A program made the translations under genes and the position numbers. 64,000 nucleotides of DNA from Limnomonas spitsbergensis. Lineage: Eukaryota > Chlorophyta > Chlorophyceae > Chlamydomonadales. Positions 10,123 to 20,459 of the stretch are shown in pieces (the first letter of the stretch is position 1; each line of letters starts with the position of its first letter). The notes below the pieces were generated by a model, which saw only the letters and a program-made list of their open reading frames with translations, was not told the DNA's origin and made no database searches. The stretch is taken from NCBI GenBank assembly GCA_037349105.1, contig JAYJMM010000039.1:5796501-5860500 (forward strand), read 5' to 3'.

Positions 10123-10514
10123 GGTGCGAGTCAAGTAGTCAACGCTGTTTGTGGAGGCTTCCGTGGTTCTTCTTTAAGGTATGACAGGCGGACAACCGAG
10201 CTGGTTATTTTGCAGGTGGCAGCGCTCGCATGGACGCGAATACTCCACCTATGCTGACAAAACGAGGTTACGTAATGCCGAGGAGTACAGTTGGACTGTC
10301 CACGCTTAGCTGGCCGGCAGTAGCTTCTCTTTACCCCACCCGGCGACAAGCTACTGCCGCCTGCGGCACGACACACGTCGCTGCGTCCATCAGCGCCCGA
10401 CCTCGCACACCTGACCTCGCATGAGTGCGCACGCACGAATGAGCCCCTACTCATAACCCAATTTAGCTAGATTTTACACCGCAGTTGCGCGGCTGTTTTT
10501 CGGCGTGCGGCCCT
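10123..10514. promoter_or_regulatory. Shared divergent intergenic region of gene 2 and LPLA
   Basis: 392 bp separates the two start codons of oppositely transcribed genes, so it must hold both promoters and 5' UTRs. No TATA box or known operator was recognised. An AG acceptor (ACACCGCAG) at 10475-10483 leaves room for an unseen upstream LPLA exon. Confidence 0.5.
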
Positions 10515-10675
10515 ATGCAGCCCCCTCGACCGGTGCTGAACCTGTTGCGTCTCTCTCGCTTCCCCATCTACCATCAGCTCCTTCTGGAGGAGGCGCTGCT
10601 TAGGGGCACGCATCAAAACTGGTGCATCGTGAACGATGGCGCGTTCGCACCGGCCATCGTCATGGGCATTTCCGG
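10515..10675 (+). CDS. LPLA exon 1
   Basis: 161 bp from the ATG to TCCGG|GTGCGG. Encodes residues 1-54 (Gly54 split), including NWCIVNDG and VMGISG. Confidence 0.9.
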
Positions 10676-13600
10676 GTGCGGTGTTGGGGGGGCCTAAGCT
10701 CTCCAAGCGCCTGTTTCAGATTATTTGTTTTGTTAACAGATTCATTGTTCAATACGTTTGATGTTGAAAGGTGCATGGTACCTGCATGATAACACTAACA
10801 CTCATGCGGTGTTCTGACCGCGGCCATGCAACAACAGGCCCATGCATGAAGCTCTCATGCGGTAGCGTCCATGCATGAACATGCTATGCAGAATCAGCCA
10901 TGCATGAAACCCCCATGCGACAGTCACCATCACATTACCCAAGCATCAACCCCAAAGCTGCGGTTCACCGCGTGGGGCACGGTCTGCATTGGCCTCACAC
11001 CGTGCAACCGCATGCATGCATTAGGCCAGAACTCGTCGGCATGCCACCCCATAAATGTAAGCAGGCATTAGGCCAGGACACATCGACATGCCACCGCATA
11101 AATGTAAGCATGCATCAGGCCTGAGCGCGATCGCATGCCACCGCATGCATGCAAGCAAGCGGCATACCAGAACTCGAAGGCATGCATCAAAGCAAGCATC
11201 CATCAGTCCAGAGCGTTAAGTCTCAATCACCTGGGATGTGTGTGCAGGTTTAGTTTAGTTTAGGGTTTCGGGTTTAGGGTTAAGGGTAGGGTTTATGTGG
11301 ATGAGAAAGGCTGTCTGGAAGGTTTCAGGGCTTCCTTGGGTGCTGCTGGGGCAGTCCAAGGGAGGCCTGATGGATCTAAATGGATCTGAATAAATCTGAC
11401 TGCCCAATGAGGTGCCACCTGTCCTAGCACAGCTAGCCTGCACCATCACGCTGGAAGCTGTGTTTCATTGTAGGGTTAAGACCCTACAGCCTGGGGCAGT
11501 CCAAGGGTCGTCTGATGGATCTGAATGGATCTGAATGGATCTGGATGGATCTGAATGAGGCACCACCTGTCCTAGCACAGCAAGCCTGCACCATCACGCT
11601 TAGAGCTGTGTTTAGTGTAGGGTTTTGACCGTAAATTTTCAATCCAAACCCTAGTTAAGGATATCACATGGGAGCACTCGTTGAGAGTCTCAGTGTCTCT
11701 TTTTCCAGGACTCAGCTGCATCTCAGCTACACTCCGGCCTCATGTGTGCCAGCCAGGCTGCTTTGGACACCAGTCGTAGGCCGGTCCTGCTTTGGTCCCA
11801 ATCGGGCCTTCAGCGGTCGCGAAGCGGCCTGCCAAACGTGGCCTTGTAGCAAAAAAATAGACAACGAGCACACTAGCATAGCAGCCCTGTCTCGGCGTAC
11901 TGGAAGCCTCTTGATTGCAGAGTTTCTTAGGGTGGAGGGCTTAAACCCGAATTCAGGGTTCAGGGTTTGAACTCCTAACCCTCAACCCTTTAAGTCGCCT
12001 GATTGCAGAGCTTTCTTAGGGTTGAGGGCTAAAACCCTCAGAAATGTTTAATGTCGACCCTCGACCCTTCAAGCCTCCTGATTGAGCTAGTTGAGAGCTT
12101 AGGGTCTATTCCCGTTGGGAAGAGAGTGTCCCCCCCATCTTGCAGGCGGGCTTCTGAGCTCATTCAAATGCCCGAGGCGTTGCAAGCTGGGGTGCAGGTC
12201 ATCAAACGTTTCACCGGAGGTGGCACTGTGGTTGTGGACCAGGACACCATTTTTGCGACGTTCATTACATCGGTGGGTTGATAGGGTTTAGAGTTTGGGG
12301 GACAGGGGACAGGGGGGCAGGGAGCTGGAGGACAGGGGCAGGGGGGCAGGGGGGTAGGAGGGCAGAGGGCAGGGGGGAAAGGGGACAGGGGGCTGGAGGA
12401 CAAAGGGCAGGAGGACAGGGGGCTGGAGGACAGGGGGCAGGAGGACAGGGGCATGAGGACAGGGGGGATGGGAATGTCAACAGATAATACTGGTTGTAGA
12501 CCAGGACACCATCTTTGCGACGATCATTACATCAGTGGGTTGTTAGGGTTTAGGGTTTGAGGGGCAGGGGGCAGGGGGTCAGGGGCAGGAGAACAGGGGA
12601 CAGGGGTAGGGGAATGCCAACAGATTACTACTGGTTGTGGAACAGGACACCATCTTTGCGTCAATAATTGCATCGGTGGGCTGTCAGGGTCAAGGGGGCA
12701 GGAGGCACGGGGTGGGGGCTGGAGGAAGGGGGGAAGGGGGAAGGGGAAAAGGGGGAGGGGGGAAGGGGGAAGGAGGGAAGGGGGGAAGGGGGGAAGGGGG
12801 AAAGGGGAAAGAGGAAGGGGGGGGGGGGGGGGGGGGGAGGACAAAAGTACTATTGTGGTTGTGGACCAGGACATCATCTTCGCGACGAGAATTGTAACGG
12901 TGGGCTGTCAGGGTTTAGGGAGGAGGGGGTAGGGGGGTGGGAGCTGGGGGTAGAGAGCAAGGGTCGGGGTACGAACAGCAGGGTGAAACTGTGATTGTGG
13001 ACCAGGAGAACATCTTTGCGACGATCATGACATGGTTGGGTTGTCAGGGGGAGATAGGGGGCAGGAAGCAGGAGGCAGTGGGAATGTGATAATAGAGTAG
13101 TACTTATATGATAGTATTTGTGATGTGAAACAAGGCCCAATCTGCAAATGCCATGAGGGCCTGCCTTGAGGGATTGAGGTCCTCCTCCTGCCACGGGTGC
13201 CTCCACTCCTCCTCCACTCCTCCTCCACTCCTCCTCTAGCCTTGTGGCTGTGTGGGCGGCCGCTTGATGCTTCGGAATCCGGGCGCAGCCCCAACAATCG
13301 CCTCTCCACAGGTTGAACTTGTGTGCTGTACTGCATCGGCTTCAGGGTCAAAGGGCTGACGCGTTGTCAAAAAACAATTTGCTGTGAGTGTGCCAAGCGC
13401 TCCCTACAGTGAGCAAGGGCCGGTGGCGTAGTTTAGGCTTTAGGAAAGGGACCGTAGGTTAGGCATCAGTGCTCAACTATGTTCGGTGTGCCTTAGTTTA
13501 GGGTTAACAGCAAGGCAAGGAACCGTATTTTAAGTATCAATCTTTAACTAAATTCGGTGTGCGCGGATTGGTGCCCAGGTCAAGGGTCTATGGTTGGGCA

Positions 13601-16600
13601 ACACGGTATCAAACCTATCTTCGTCTCAAAACCCTACACCCTGCTCGCAGCGCCCACATGTCGCTGCCCTGGTTAAGGGTCTAGGTACAAACCCTAGTTC
13701 CCTCCCACAGCCCCAAACCCTGTTTGCGGCGCTCACAGGTCGTTCCCCTGGTGAAGGCTTTAGGTACAAACCCTAGTTCCCTCCCACAGCTCTAAACCCT
13801 GTTTGCGGCGCTGACAGGTCGCTCCCCTGGTTAAGGCTTTAGGTACAAACCCTAGTTCCCTCCCACAGCTCTAACCCCTGTTTGCGGCGCTCGCAAGTCG
13901 CTCCCCTGGTTAAGGCTTTAGGTACAAACCCTAGTTCCCTCCCACAGCTCTTAACCCTGTTTGCAGCGCTCACAGGTCGCTCCCCTGGTTAAGGCTTAAG
14001 GTACAAACCCTAGTTCCCTCCCACAGCTCTAAACCCTGTTTGCGGCGCTCACAGGTCGCTCCCCTGGTTAAGGCTTTAGGTACAAACCCTAGTTCCCTCC
14101 CACAGCCCCAAACCCTGTTTGCGGCGCTCACAGGTCGCTCCCCTGGTTAAGGCTTTAGGTACAAACCCTAGTTCCCTCCCACAGCCCCAAACCTTGTTTG
14201 CGGCGCTCACAGGTCGGTCCCCTGGTTAAAGCTTTAGGTACAAACCCTAGTTCCCTCCCACAGCCCCAAACCCTGTTTGCAGCGCTCACATGTCGCTCCC
14301 CTGGTTAAGGCTTTAGGTACAAACCCTAGTTCCCTCCAACAGGTCTAAACCCTGTTTGCAGCGCTCACAGGTTGCTCCCCTGGATAAGGCTTTAGGTACA
14401 AACCCTAGTTCCCTCCCACAGCCCCAAACCCTGTTTGCAGCGCTCACAGGTCGCTCCCCTGGTTAAGGCTTTAGGTACAAACCCTAGTTCCCTTCCACAG
14501 CCCCAAACCCTGTTTGCGGCGCTCACAAGTCGTTCCCCTAGTGAAGGCTTTAGGTACAAACCCTAGTTCCCTCCCACAGCTCTAAACCCTGTTTGCGGCG
14601 CTGACAGGTCGGTCCCATGGTTAAGGCTTTAGGTACAAACCCTAGTTCCCTCCCACAGCTCTAAACCCTGTTTGCGGCGCTCACAGGTCGCTCCCCTGGT
14701 TAAGGCTTTAGGTACAAACCCTAGTTCCCTCCCACAGCTCTAAACCCTGTTTGCGGCGCTCACAGGTCGCTCCCCTGGATAAGGCTTTAGGTACAAACCC
14801 TAGTTCCCTCCCACAGCCCCAAACCCTGTTTTGCGACGCTCACAGGTCGCTGCCCTGATTAAGGTTTTAGGTACAAATCCTAGTTCCCTCTTGTAACCCT
14901 AAACCCTGTTCGCAACGCCCACAGGTGGCTGCCTTGCCTGAGGTGCAGCCCTTCCCCCAGCCCATCATGAAATGGACAGAGGAGTTTTACGGGAGCGTAT
15001 TCAACCAGCATGGGGAGTTCAAGCTCAGAGAGAATGGTGCGTTGAAGGGGTAAAGGGTTAAGGGCTTTACGGGAGCGTGTTCAACCAGCATGGGGAGTTC
15101 AAGCTCAGAGAGAATGGTGCGTTGAATGCTGCATGAGGGAGGGGCGAGGCCTTATGTCTCGCTCGGGGAGATTTGTGCGGTGACTGGGGCATGAGGGAAG
15201 GGTGAGGCCTAATGTCTCGCTCGGGGAGATTTGTGCGGTGACTGGGGCATGATGGAGGGGTGAGGCCTTATGTCTCTGGTGAATGGTGTGATGGCTGGGG
15301 CATGAGAGAGAGGGGGGGGGCAAGGCTGCAGTCTAAGCTTATAGAGAATGGTGCGGTGACTGAGGCATGAGGGAGGGGGGGAGGCAAGGCTGCAGTCTAA
15401 GCGTATGGAGAATGGTGCGATGGCTGGGGCATGAGAGAGAGGGGGGGGGCAAGGCTGCAGTCTAAGCTTATAGAGAATGGTGCGATGACTGGGGCATGAG
15501 AGAGAGGGGGGGGGGGCAAGGCTGCAGTCTAAGCTTATAGAGAATGATGTGATGGCTGGGGCATGAGGGAGGGGGGGGGGCAAGGCTGCAGTCTAAGCTT
15601 ATAGAGAATGGTGCGATGGCTTGGGCATGAGAGAGAGGGGGGGGGCAAGGCTGCAGTCTAAGCTTATAGAGAATGGTGCGATGGCTGGGGCATGAGGGAG
15701 GGGGGGGGGGGGCAAGGCTGCAGTCTAAGCGTGTGGAGAATGGTGTGATGGCTGGGGCATGAGAAAGAGGGGGGGGGGGCAAGGCTGCAGTCTAAGCTTA
15801 TAGAGAATGGTGTGATGGCTGGGGCATGAGGGAGGGGGGGGGCAAGGCTGCAGTCTAAGCTTATAGAGAATGGTGTGATGGCTGGGGCATGAGAGAGAGG
15901 AGGGGGGCAAGGCTGCAGTCTAAGCGTATGGAGAATGGTGTGATGGCTGGGGCATGAGAGAGAGGAGGGGGGCAAGGCTGCAGTCTAAGCTTATAGAGAA
16001 TGATGTGATGGCTGGGGCATGAGGGAGGGGGGGGGGGCAAGGCTGCAGTCTAAGCTTATTGAGAATGGTGCGATGACTGGGGCATGAGGGAGGGGGGGGG
16101 CAAGGCTGCAGTCTAAGCTTATAGAGAATGGTGCGATGACTGGGGCATGAGGGAGGGGGGGGGGAGGCAAGGCTGCAGTATAAGCTTATAGAGAATGGTG
16201 TGATGGCTGGGGCATGAGGGAGGGGGGAGGCAAGGCTGCAGTCTAAGCTTATAGAGAATGGTGCGATGGCTGGGGCATGAGAGAGAGGGGGGGGGCAAGG
16301 CTGTAGTCTAAGCTTATAGAGAATGGTGCGATGGCTGGGGCATGAAGGAGGGGGGAGGGATGCACAAGGCTGCAGTCTAAGCGTGTGGAGAATGGTGCGA
16401 TGGCTGGGGCATGAGGGGAGGGGGTAGGCCGTGTACTTGTCGGCTTGAAATAAACGGATCTGGGTTTATGGTTCAGGGTTTGGGGTTGAAACTAAGGCTG
16501 ATATCCCTCACGGCTCACGCCCTTAACTCCCGGCACCGTTCACTGAGCTGCAGTTTAAATGTGCCTTCAGTGCAGGCTCGGAGGCAACAGTGCAGCCATC

Positions 16601-19600
16601 ACCGCCCTAGTTTGGCCTAGACCCTAAACCGGTCTGGACTCTGAACCGGTAATTCGGCCTAAATCTTAAACCGGTATATAACCTATATTGGCCTAGACCC
16701 CAAACCGGTCTAGACCCTAATTCGGCCTAGACCCTAAACCGGTCTGGACTCTGAACCGGTAATTCGGCCTAAATCTTAAACCGGTCTATAACCTATATTG
16801 GCCTAGACCCCAAACCGGTCTAGACCCTAATTCGGCCTAGACCCTTAACCGGTCTGGACTCTGAACCGGTAATTCGGCCTAAATCTTAAACCGGTATATA
16901 ACCTATATTGGCCTAGACCCCAAACCGGTCTAGACCCTAATTCGGCCTAGACCCTAAACCGGTCTGGACTCTGAACCGGTAATTCGGCCTAAATCTTAAA
17001 CCGGTCTATAACCTATATTGGCCTAGACCCCAAACCGGTCTAGACCCTAATTCGGCCTATACCCTAAAACGGCCATTTGGCCTAAACCCTAAAACGGTAA
17101 TTCGGCCTAAACCCTAAACCGGTGTATACCCTATATTGGCCTAGACCCCAATTCGGCCTAGACCCTGAACCGGTGTATACCCTATATTGGCCTAGACCCC
17201 AATTCGGCCTAGACCCTGAACCGGTCTAGACCCTGAACCATGAAAGCATCCAACTGATCAGCACACAATGCTGTAGCAGGGCAAACTTGGTAGTAGTGTG
17301 CGGGTCATCTGTCGCTCCAAACCTATTAACTAAACCCTGAACCCTTAACCCTAAATTCTAAACTCTTATATCCCTATATTGGCCTAGACCCCAATTCGGC
17401 CTAGACCCTGAACCGGTCTAGACCCTGAACCATGAAAGCATCCAACTGATCAGCACACAATGCTGTAGCAGGGCAAACTTGGTAGTAGTGTGCGGGTCAT
17501 CTGTCGCTCCAAACCTATTAACTAAACCCTGAACCCTTAACCCTAAATTCTAAACTCTTAACCCTAAATGTCCTTAAAGATTATGTGTTTTAGCATTGTC
17601 AGTTCGGCGGCAACACTCAGGCCATCACGGGCCACCGCTAGCTGCATCACACCTCCTTCCTGTGGGACTAAACCCTCATCCTTTGACCCTGCAACTGCTT
17701 CACAGTATGTGTTCCAGCAGCGTATGTTTGGCGGAAACGCTCAAGCCATCACGGGCCGCCGCTGGCTGCATCGCATCTCCTTCCTGTGGGACTAAACCCT
17801 CATCCTTTGGCCCTTGCAACTGATTCGCAGATTATGTGTTCCAGCAGCGTAAGTTTGGCGGCAACGCTCAGGCCATCACGGGCCGCCGCTGGCTGCATCA
17901 CACCTCCTTCCTTTGGGACTAAACCCTCATCCTTTAGCCCTGCAACTGATTCGCAGATTATGTGTTCCAGCAGCGTAAGTTTGGCGGCAACGCTCAGGCC
18001 ATCACGGGCCGCCGCTGGCTGCATCACACCTCGTTCCTATGGGACTACCAGGAAAGAAACATGGCGCTGTTGAAGCAGCCAGCCAGGGCGCCCGAGTACA
18101 GGGAGGTGCGGCCAGCTGCTGGCATGGGGTGGAGGGTTCGCAACTTGATGCCCTCAATCGATAAGCCCGAGTCTATAGAGATGAGCTGCTGGTGTAGGCC
18201 GTATAGTAATGGTGCAGATGAATTTTAGTTGGCAATGTTAACATGGGGAAGGGATGAACGAATGGCTAGGTGTGTGTGTGTAGGGGTGATTCGGGGGGCA
18301 TCGTGGCACAATCCGGCTCAACCTGTGCCGTATTGTGCCGTATCGTGCTACCTTGGTATTGCAATCTAGCTTAAACTGTGCCTTGTCGTGCCACACCTGG
18401 TTCATAAATCTAGCAGTGAGCCATAACGTGTTGTTATGTACATAATGCCAGGTCACCCTAAACGTTGGACCTTTTGTCCCCTGACCACAGGGCCATATCA
18501 TGCGAACTTGTTTTTAGACCTAGCCCTGCTCCTTTTGGAAAATAAATTAGGCTAGGTGGCCCAAAACCCTGAACCCCTTGCTTCCAAATTCAATTTTAGG
18601 GCCGGCGGCATGGTGACTATTTGAACAACAAATTAGGCCAGGTTGCCCAAAACCCTGAAGCTCTGAAACCCTGAAACCCTTGCCCCCTGATCACTGGGCA
18701 GGCAGCATGATGACAATTTGAAAATAAATTAGGGTAGCTGCTCGAAACCCTGAACCCCTTGCCCCTGATCGCAGGGCCGGCGGCACGGCGACTATTTGAA
18801 CACAAAATAAGGCCAGGTCGCCTGAAAACCCTGAAACGATGAAACCCTGAAACCCTGATCGCCGGGCCGGCAGCGAAGTGACTATTTGAAAATAAGTCAG
18901 GCATGTCGCCCGAATAAACCCTGAAACCCTTTCCCCCAATTCCAGGGCCGGCGGCACGGTGACTTCATTGTACGCTTGAGTGACTACGTTGCGGAGAGGT
19001 GCACCGTCGTGGACGCAATCGCCCAGGCACCATCCCTAGCAGGCTTTGAAGTGCAGGTAAGGGGGGGGTAGGGCGTAGGGATTTGTTGCATGGTTCAGCT
19101 GGTGCTGCCGGCGTCATCCCTAGCAGGCTTTGAAGTGCAGGTAAGTGCCAGCTTGTGCTGCTGGCGTCACCTCTAGCAGGTTTGATGTGTAGGTAAGTGC
19201 CAGTTTGTGCTGATGGCGTCACCTCTGGCAGGTTTTGATGTGCAGGCAGGCAGGGTGATGGGGATTTTCTGCAGGCTGGGCTGCCGGCACATTGGTTCAG
19301 GAATTCACTGGTTGCTCCTGATGTGCAATTTCTAGCACATTTTTGTTCATGTTACCGTAGTACACGATGAATTGGTGATACACTTTGGTTACACGAATAA
19401 CCAAATGTATCACCACGTGAAATGCAGCAAAAACCTTTAATGAAAGCAAATCCCTGCCCCACTGCCCCACTGCCCCCCTGCTCCACTGCCCCCCTGCCCC
19501 CCTGCTCCTCTGCTCCCCTGCCCCCCTGTCCTCCTTCCCCCCTGCACCCCTGCTCCCCTGCACCCCTGCACCCCTGCCCCCTGCTGCCCCTGCCCCACTG

Positions 19601-20226
19601 ATCCACTGCCCCACTGCCCTCCTGCTCCACTGCCCCCCTGCCCCTCTGCTCCCCTGCCCCCCTGTCCTCCTTCCCCCTGCTGCCCCTGCCCCCCTTTCCC
19701 TAACCCCTGAACCCCTGAACCCCTGAACCCCTACACCCCTGAACCCCTGAACCCATGCACCACTGCACCACTGCACCCCTGCTCCCCCTGTTCCCCTGCC
19801 CCCCTGCCCTCCTGCACCCCTGCACCCCTGCCCTCCTGCCCCCCTGCTCCCCCTGCCCCCCTGCTCCCCTGTTCCCCTGCCCCCCTGCCCTCCTGCTCCC
19901 ACTGCCCCACTGCCCCACTGCCCCCCTGCTCCCCTGAATCCCTGCTCCCCTGACCTTCTGACCCCCTGTCCCCCCGCCCCCCGGCCCCCCTGTCCCCCGG
20001 CTCCCCTGCCCCCCTGCCCACCTGCTCCCCCACTCCCCTGCCCCCCTGCCCCTGCATGTTAACGTATGTATGTTCCCTCTGTACTTGCCCTCTCTGCGTC
20101 CTGACTCCGTGAATGTCGTTTGTGCAGGAGTCTTCACTGGCTGAGGCTGCCTCTGCCTTGCTGAGCAACAAGACGTGTGGCACCAAGCTGGTGGACCTCG
20201 CAGAGGTGTTGAGGGCCCAACAATGA
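10515..20226 (+). CDS. Lipoate-protein ligase A family protein
   Basis: Six exons (10515-10675, 12146-12272, 14925-15036, 17957-18105, 18946-19056, 20128-20226) join in phase to 759 bp, 252 residues, close to plant LPLA length. The enzyme activates lipoate with ATP and attaches it to lysines of E2/H-protein subunits (2-oxoacid dehydrogenases, glycine cleavage), in mitochondria in plants. Visible family features: the N-terminal LNLLRLSRFPIYHQLLLEEALL helix region, NWCIVNDG, VMGISG; the substrate-binding KRFTGGGTVVVD (residues 74-85); LRENDYVF; KFGGNAQ with the presumed catalytic Lys141; WLHHTSFLWDY; HGDFIVRLSDY. The ATG at 10515 gives no clear transit peptide. The frame is open back to about 10470 next to an acceptor-like CACCGCAG, so a targeting exon may lie upstream. 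Introns (1.5, 2.7, 2.9, 0.8 and 1.1 kb) are made largely of tandem copies of the flanking exon boundaries. Confidence 0.93.
10800..11170. repeat. ATGCAT-rich degenerate repeats in LPLA intron 1
   Basis: Repeated CCATGCATGAA and GCATGCATCAGGCC words. From 11020 on there are three ~52-bp units (CAT/GCCACC..ATAAATGTAAGCA). No exon was found here. Confidence 0.6.
11335..11630. repeat. Two ~145-bp direct copies in LPLA intron 1
   Basis: CTGGGGCAGTCCAAGGG... through CCTGTCCTAGCACAGC and GCCTGCACCATCACGCT occurs at 11341 and again at 11490. The second copy has extra ATGGATCTGA units. Confidence 0.8.
12146..12272 (+). CDS. LPLA exon 2
   Basis: 127 bp, acceptor CTTGCAG|GCGGGC, donor ACATCG|GTGGGT. 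Encodes RASELI through KRFTGGGTVVVDQDTIFAT, the ligand-binding Gly-rich loop. Ends in phase 0. Confidence 0.95.
12285..13080 (+). repeat. Four copies of the exon 2 end plus donor, with G-rich spacers
   Basis: Copies at about 12492-12534, 12631-12676, 12852-12900 and 12986-13037 repeat the last ~45 bases of exon 2 and the GTGGG.TGT donor. They still read like VVDQDTIFATIITS. Spacers are runs of GGGGGAAGGGG and GGACAGG, including a 14-base G run near 12830. Confidence 0.9.
13640..14924 (+). repeat. ~79-bp repeat copied from the exon 3 acceptor
   Basis: About 16 units. Each carries GCGCTCACAG|GTCGCTCCCCTGG, a variant of the true acceptor CGCCCACAG|GTGGCTGCCTTGC, followed by TTAGGTACAAACCCTAGTTC. 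Every unit keeps an AG|GT. Confidence 0.9.
14925..15036 (+). CDS. LPLA exon 3
   Basis: 112 bp, acceptor CCCACAG|GTGGCT, donor GAGAATG|GTGCGT. Encodes VAALPEVQPFPQPIMKW through FKLREN and the first base of Asp134. Confidence 0.95.
15064..16430 (+). repeat. Copies of the exon 3 end plus donor, expanded to a ~62-bp minisatellite
   Basis: A long copy (15068-15125) repeats the last 50 bases of exon 3. It is followed by about 22 shorter units in which AAGCTTATAGAGAATG|GTGCGATG derives from AAGCTCAGAGAGAATG|GTGCGTTG. Each unit has a G run and GGCAAGGCTGCAGTCT. Confidence 0.9.
16600..17235. repeat. 110-bp ACCGGT satellite
   Basis: Four 110-bp units (GGTCTGGACTCTGAACCGGT at 16631, 16741, 16851 and 16961) followed by degenerate ones. 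ACCGGT, a palindrome, recurs several times per unit among TTCGGCCTA and TTGGCCTAGACCC. Confidence 0.9.
17225..17570. repeat. Two ~190-bp direct copies
   Basis: The block with CATGAAAGCATCCAACTGATC and GGTAGTAGTGTGCGGGTC occurs at about 17236 and again at 17427. Confidence 0.9.
17575..17956 (+). repeat. Three decoy copies of the exon 4 acceptor and first ~90 bases
   Basis: Copies begin at 17580, 17706 and 17831. The last two keep CGCAG or CACAG acceptors. All repeat the sequence for KFGGNAQAITG..WLHHTSFLWD and then run into an in-frame TAA (GGGACTAAACCC), where the true exon has GGGACTACCAGG. Splicing into them would truncate the protein just after the catalytic Lys region. Confidence 0.95.
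17957..18105 (+). CDS. LPLA exon 4 (catalytic Lys)
   Basis: 149 bp, acceptor ATTCGCAG|ATTATG, donor GGGAG|GTGCGG. Encodes YVFQQRKFGGNAQ through RAPEYRE. It is the last and only uninterrupted one of four tandem versions. Confidence 0.95.
18590..18945 (+). repeat. Four copies of the exon 5 acceptor
   Basis: Versions of CAGGGCCGGCGGCACGGTGAC, followed by TATTTGAA instead of TTCATTG, occur at about 18598, 18690, 18775 and 18862 (~88 bp apart). The true acceptor is at 18946. Confidence 0.9.
18946..19056 (+). CDS. LPLA exon 5
   Basis: 111 bp, acceptor TTCCAG|GGCCGG, donor GTGCAG|GTAAGG. Encodes GRRHGDFIVRLSDYVAERC and LAGFEVQ. Phase 0 at both ends. Confidence 0.9.
19080..19255 (+). repeat. Three copies of the exon 5 end plus donor
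   Basis: CATCCCTAGCAGGCTTTGAA and GTGCAG|GTAAG recur at about 19112, 19165 and 19217 with increasing divergence. Confidence 0.9.
19445..20055. repeat. C-rich degenerate repeat in LPLA intron 5
   Basis: About 600 bp of CCCCTGCCCCACTGCTCCC words, with a CCTGAACCCCTGAACCCC block at 19705-19755. No boundary origin is apparent. Confidence 0.8.
20128..20226 (+). CDS. LPLA exon 6 (last)
   Basis: 99 bp, acceptor TTTGTGCAG|GAGTCT, stop TGA at 20224-20226. Encodes ESSLAEAASALLSNKTCG and a short Leu-rich tail. This C-terminal tail is less conserved, so confidence is a little lower. Confidence 0.8.
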   Translation, partial: ESSLAEAASALLSNKTCGTKLVDLAEVLRAQQ

Positions 20227-20459
20227 TATAACCATTGGAAGGGTGCATAACCTGTGGTCAGCAATGAATGGCCGTAGTCATTGAAGTGCTGCCGCTGCTA
20301 CTGCTGCTGTTAGGGCGCTCCAGGCTCGATTTCAGTATTTACAGCCTTGGACATGGAAGTGCTGCTGCTGCTACTGCTATTGTTACAGGCGATGCACGTC
20401 GATTTCAGTATTGGACCGCCTTGGGCATTGAGGTGCTGAAGAGGCTGGCGAGTGCTGCT

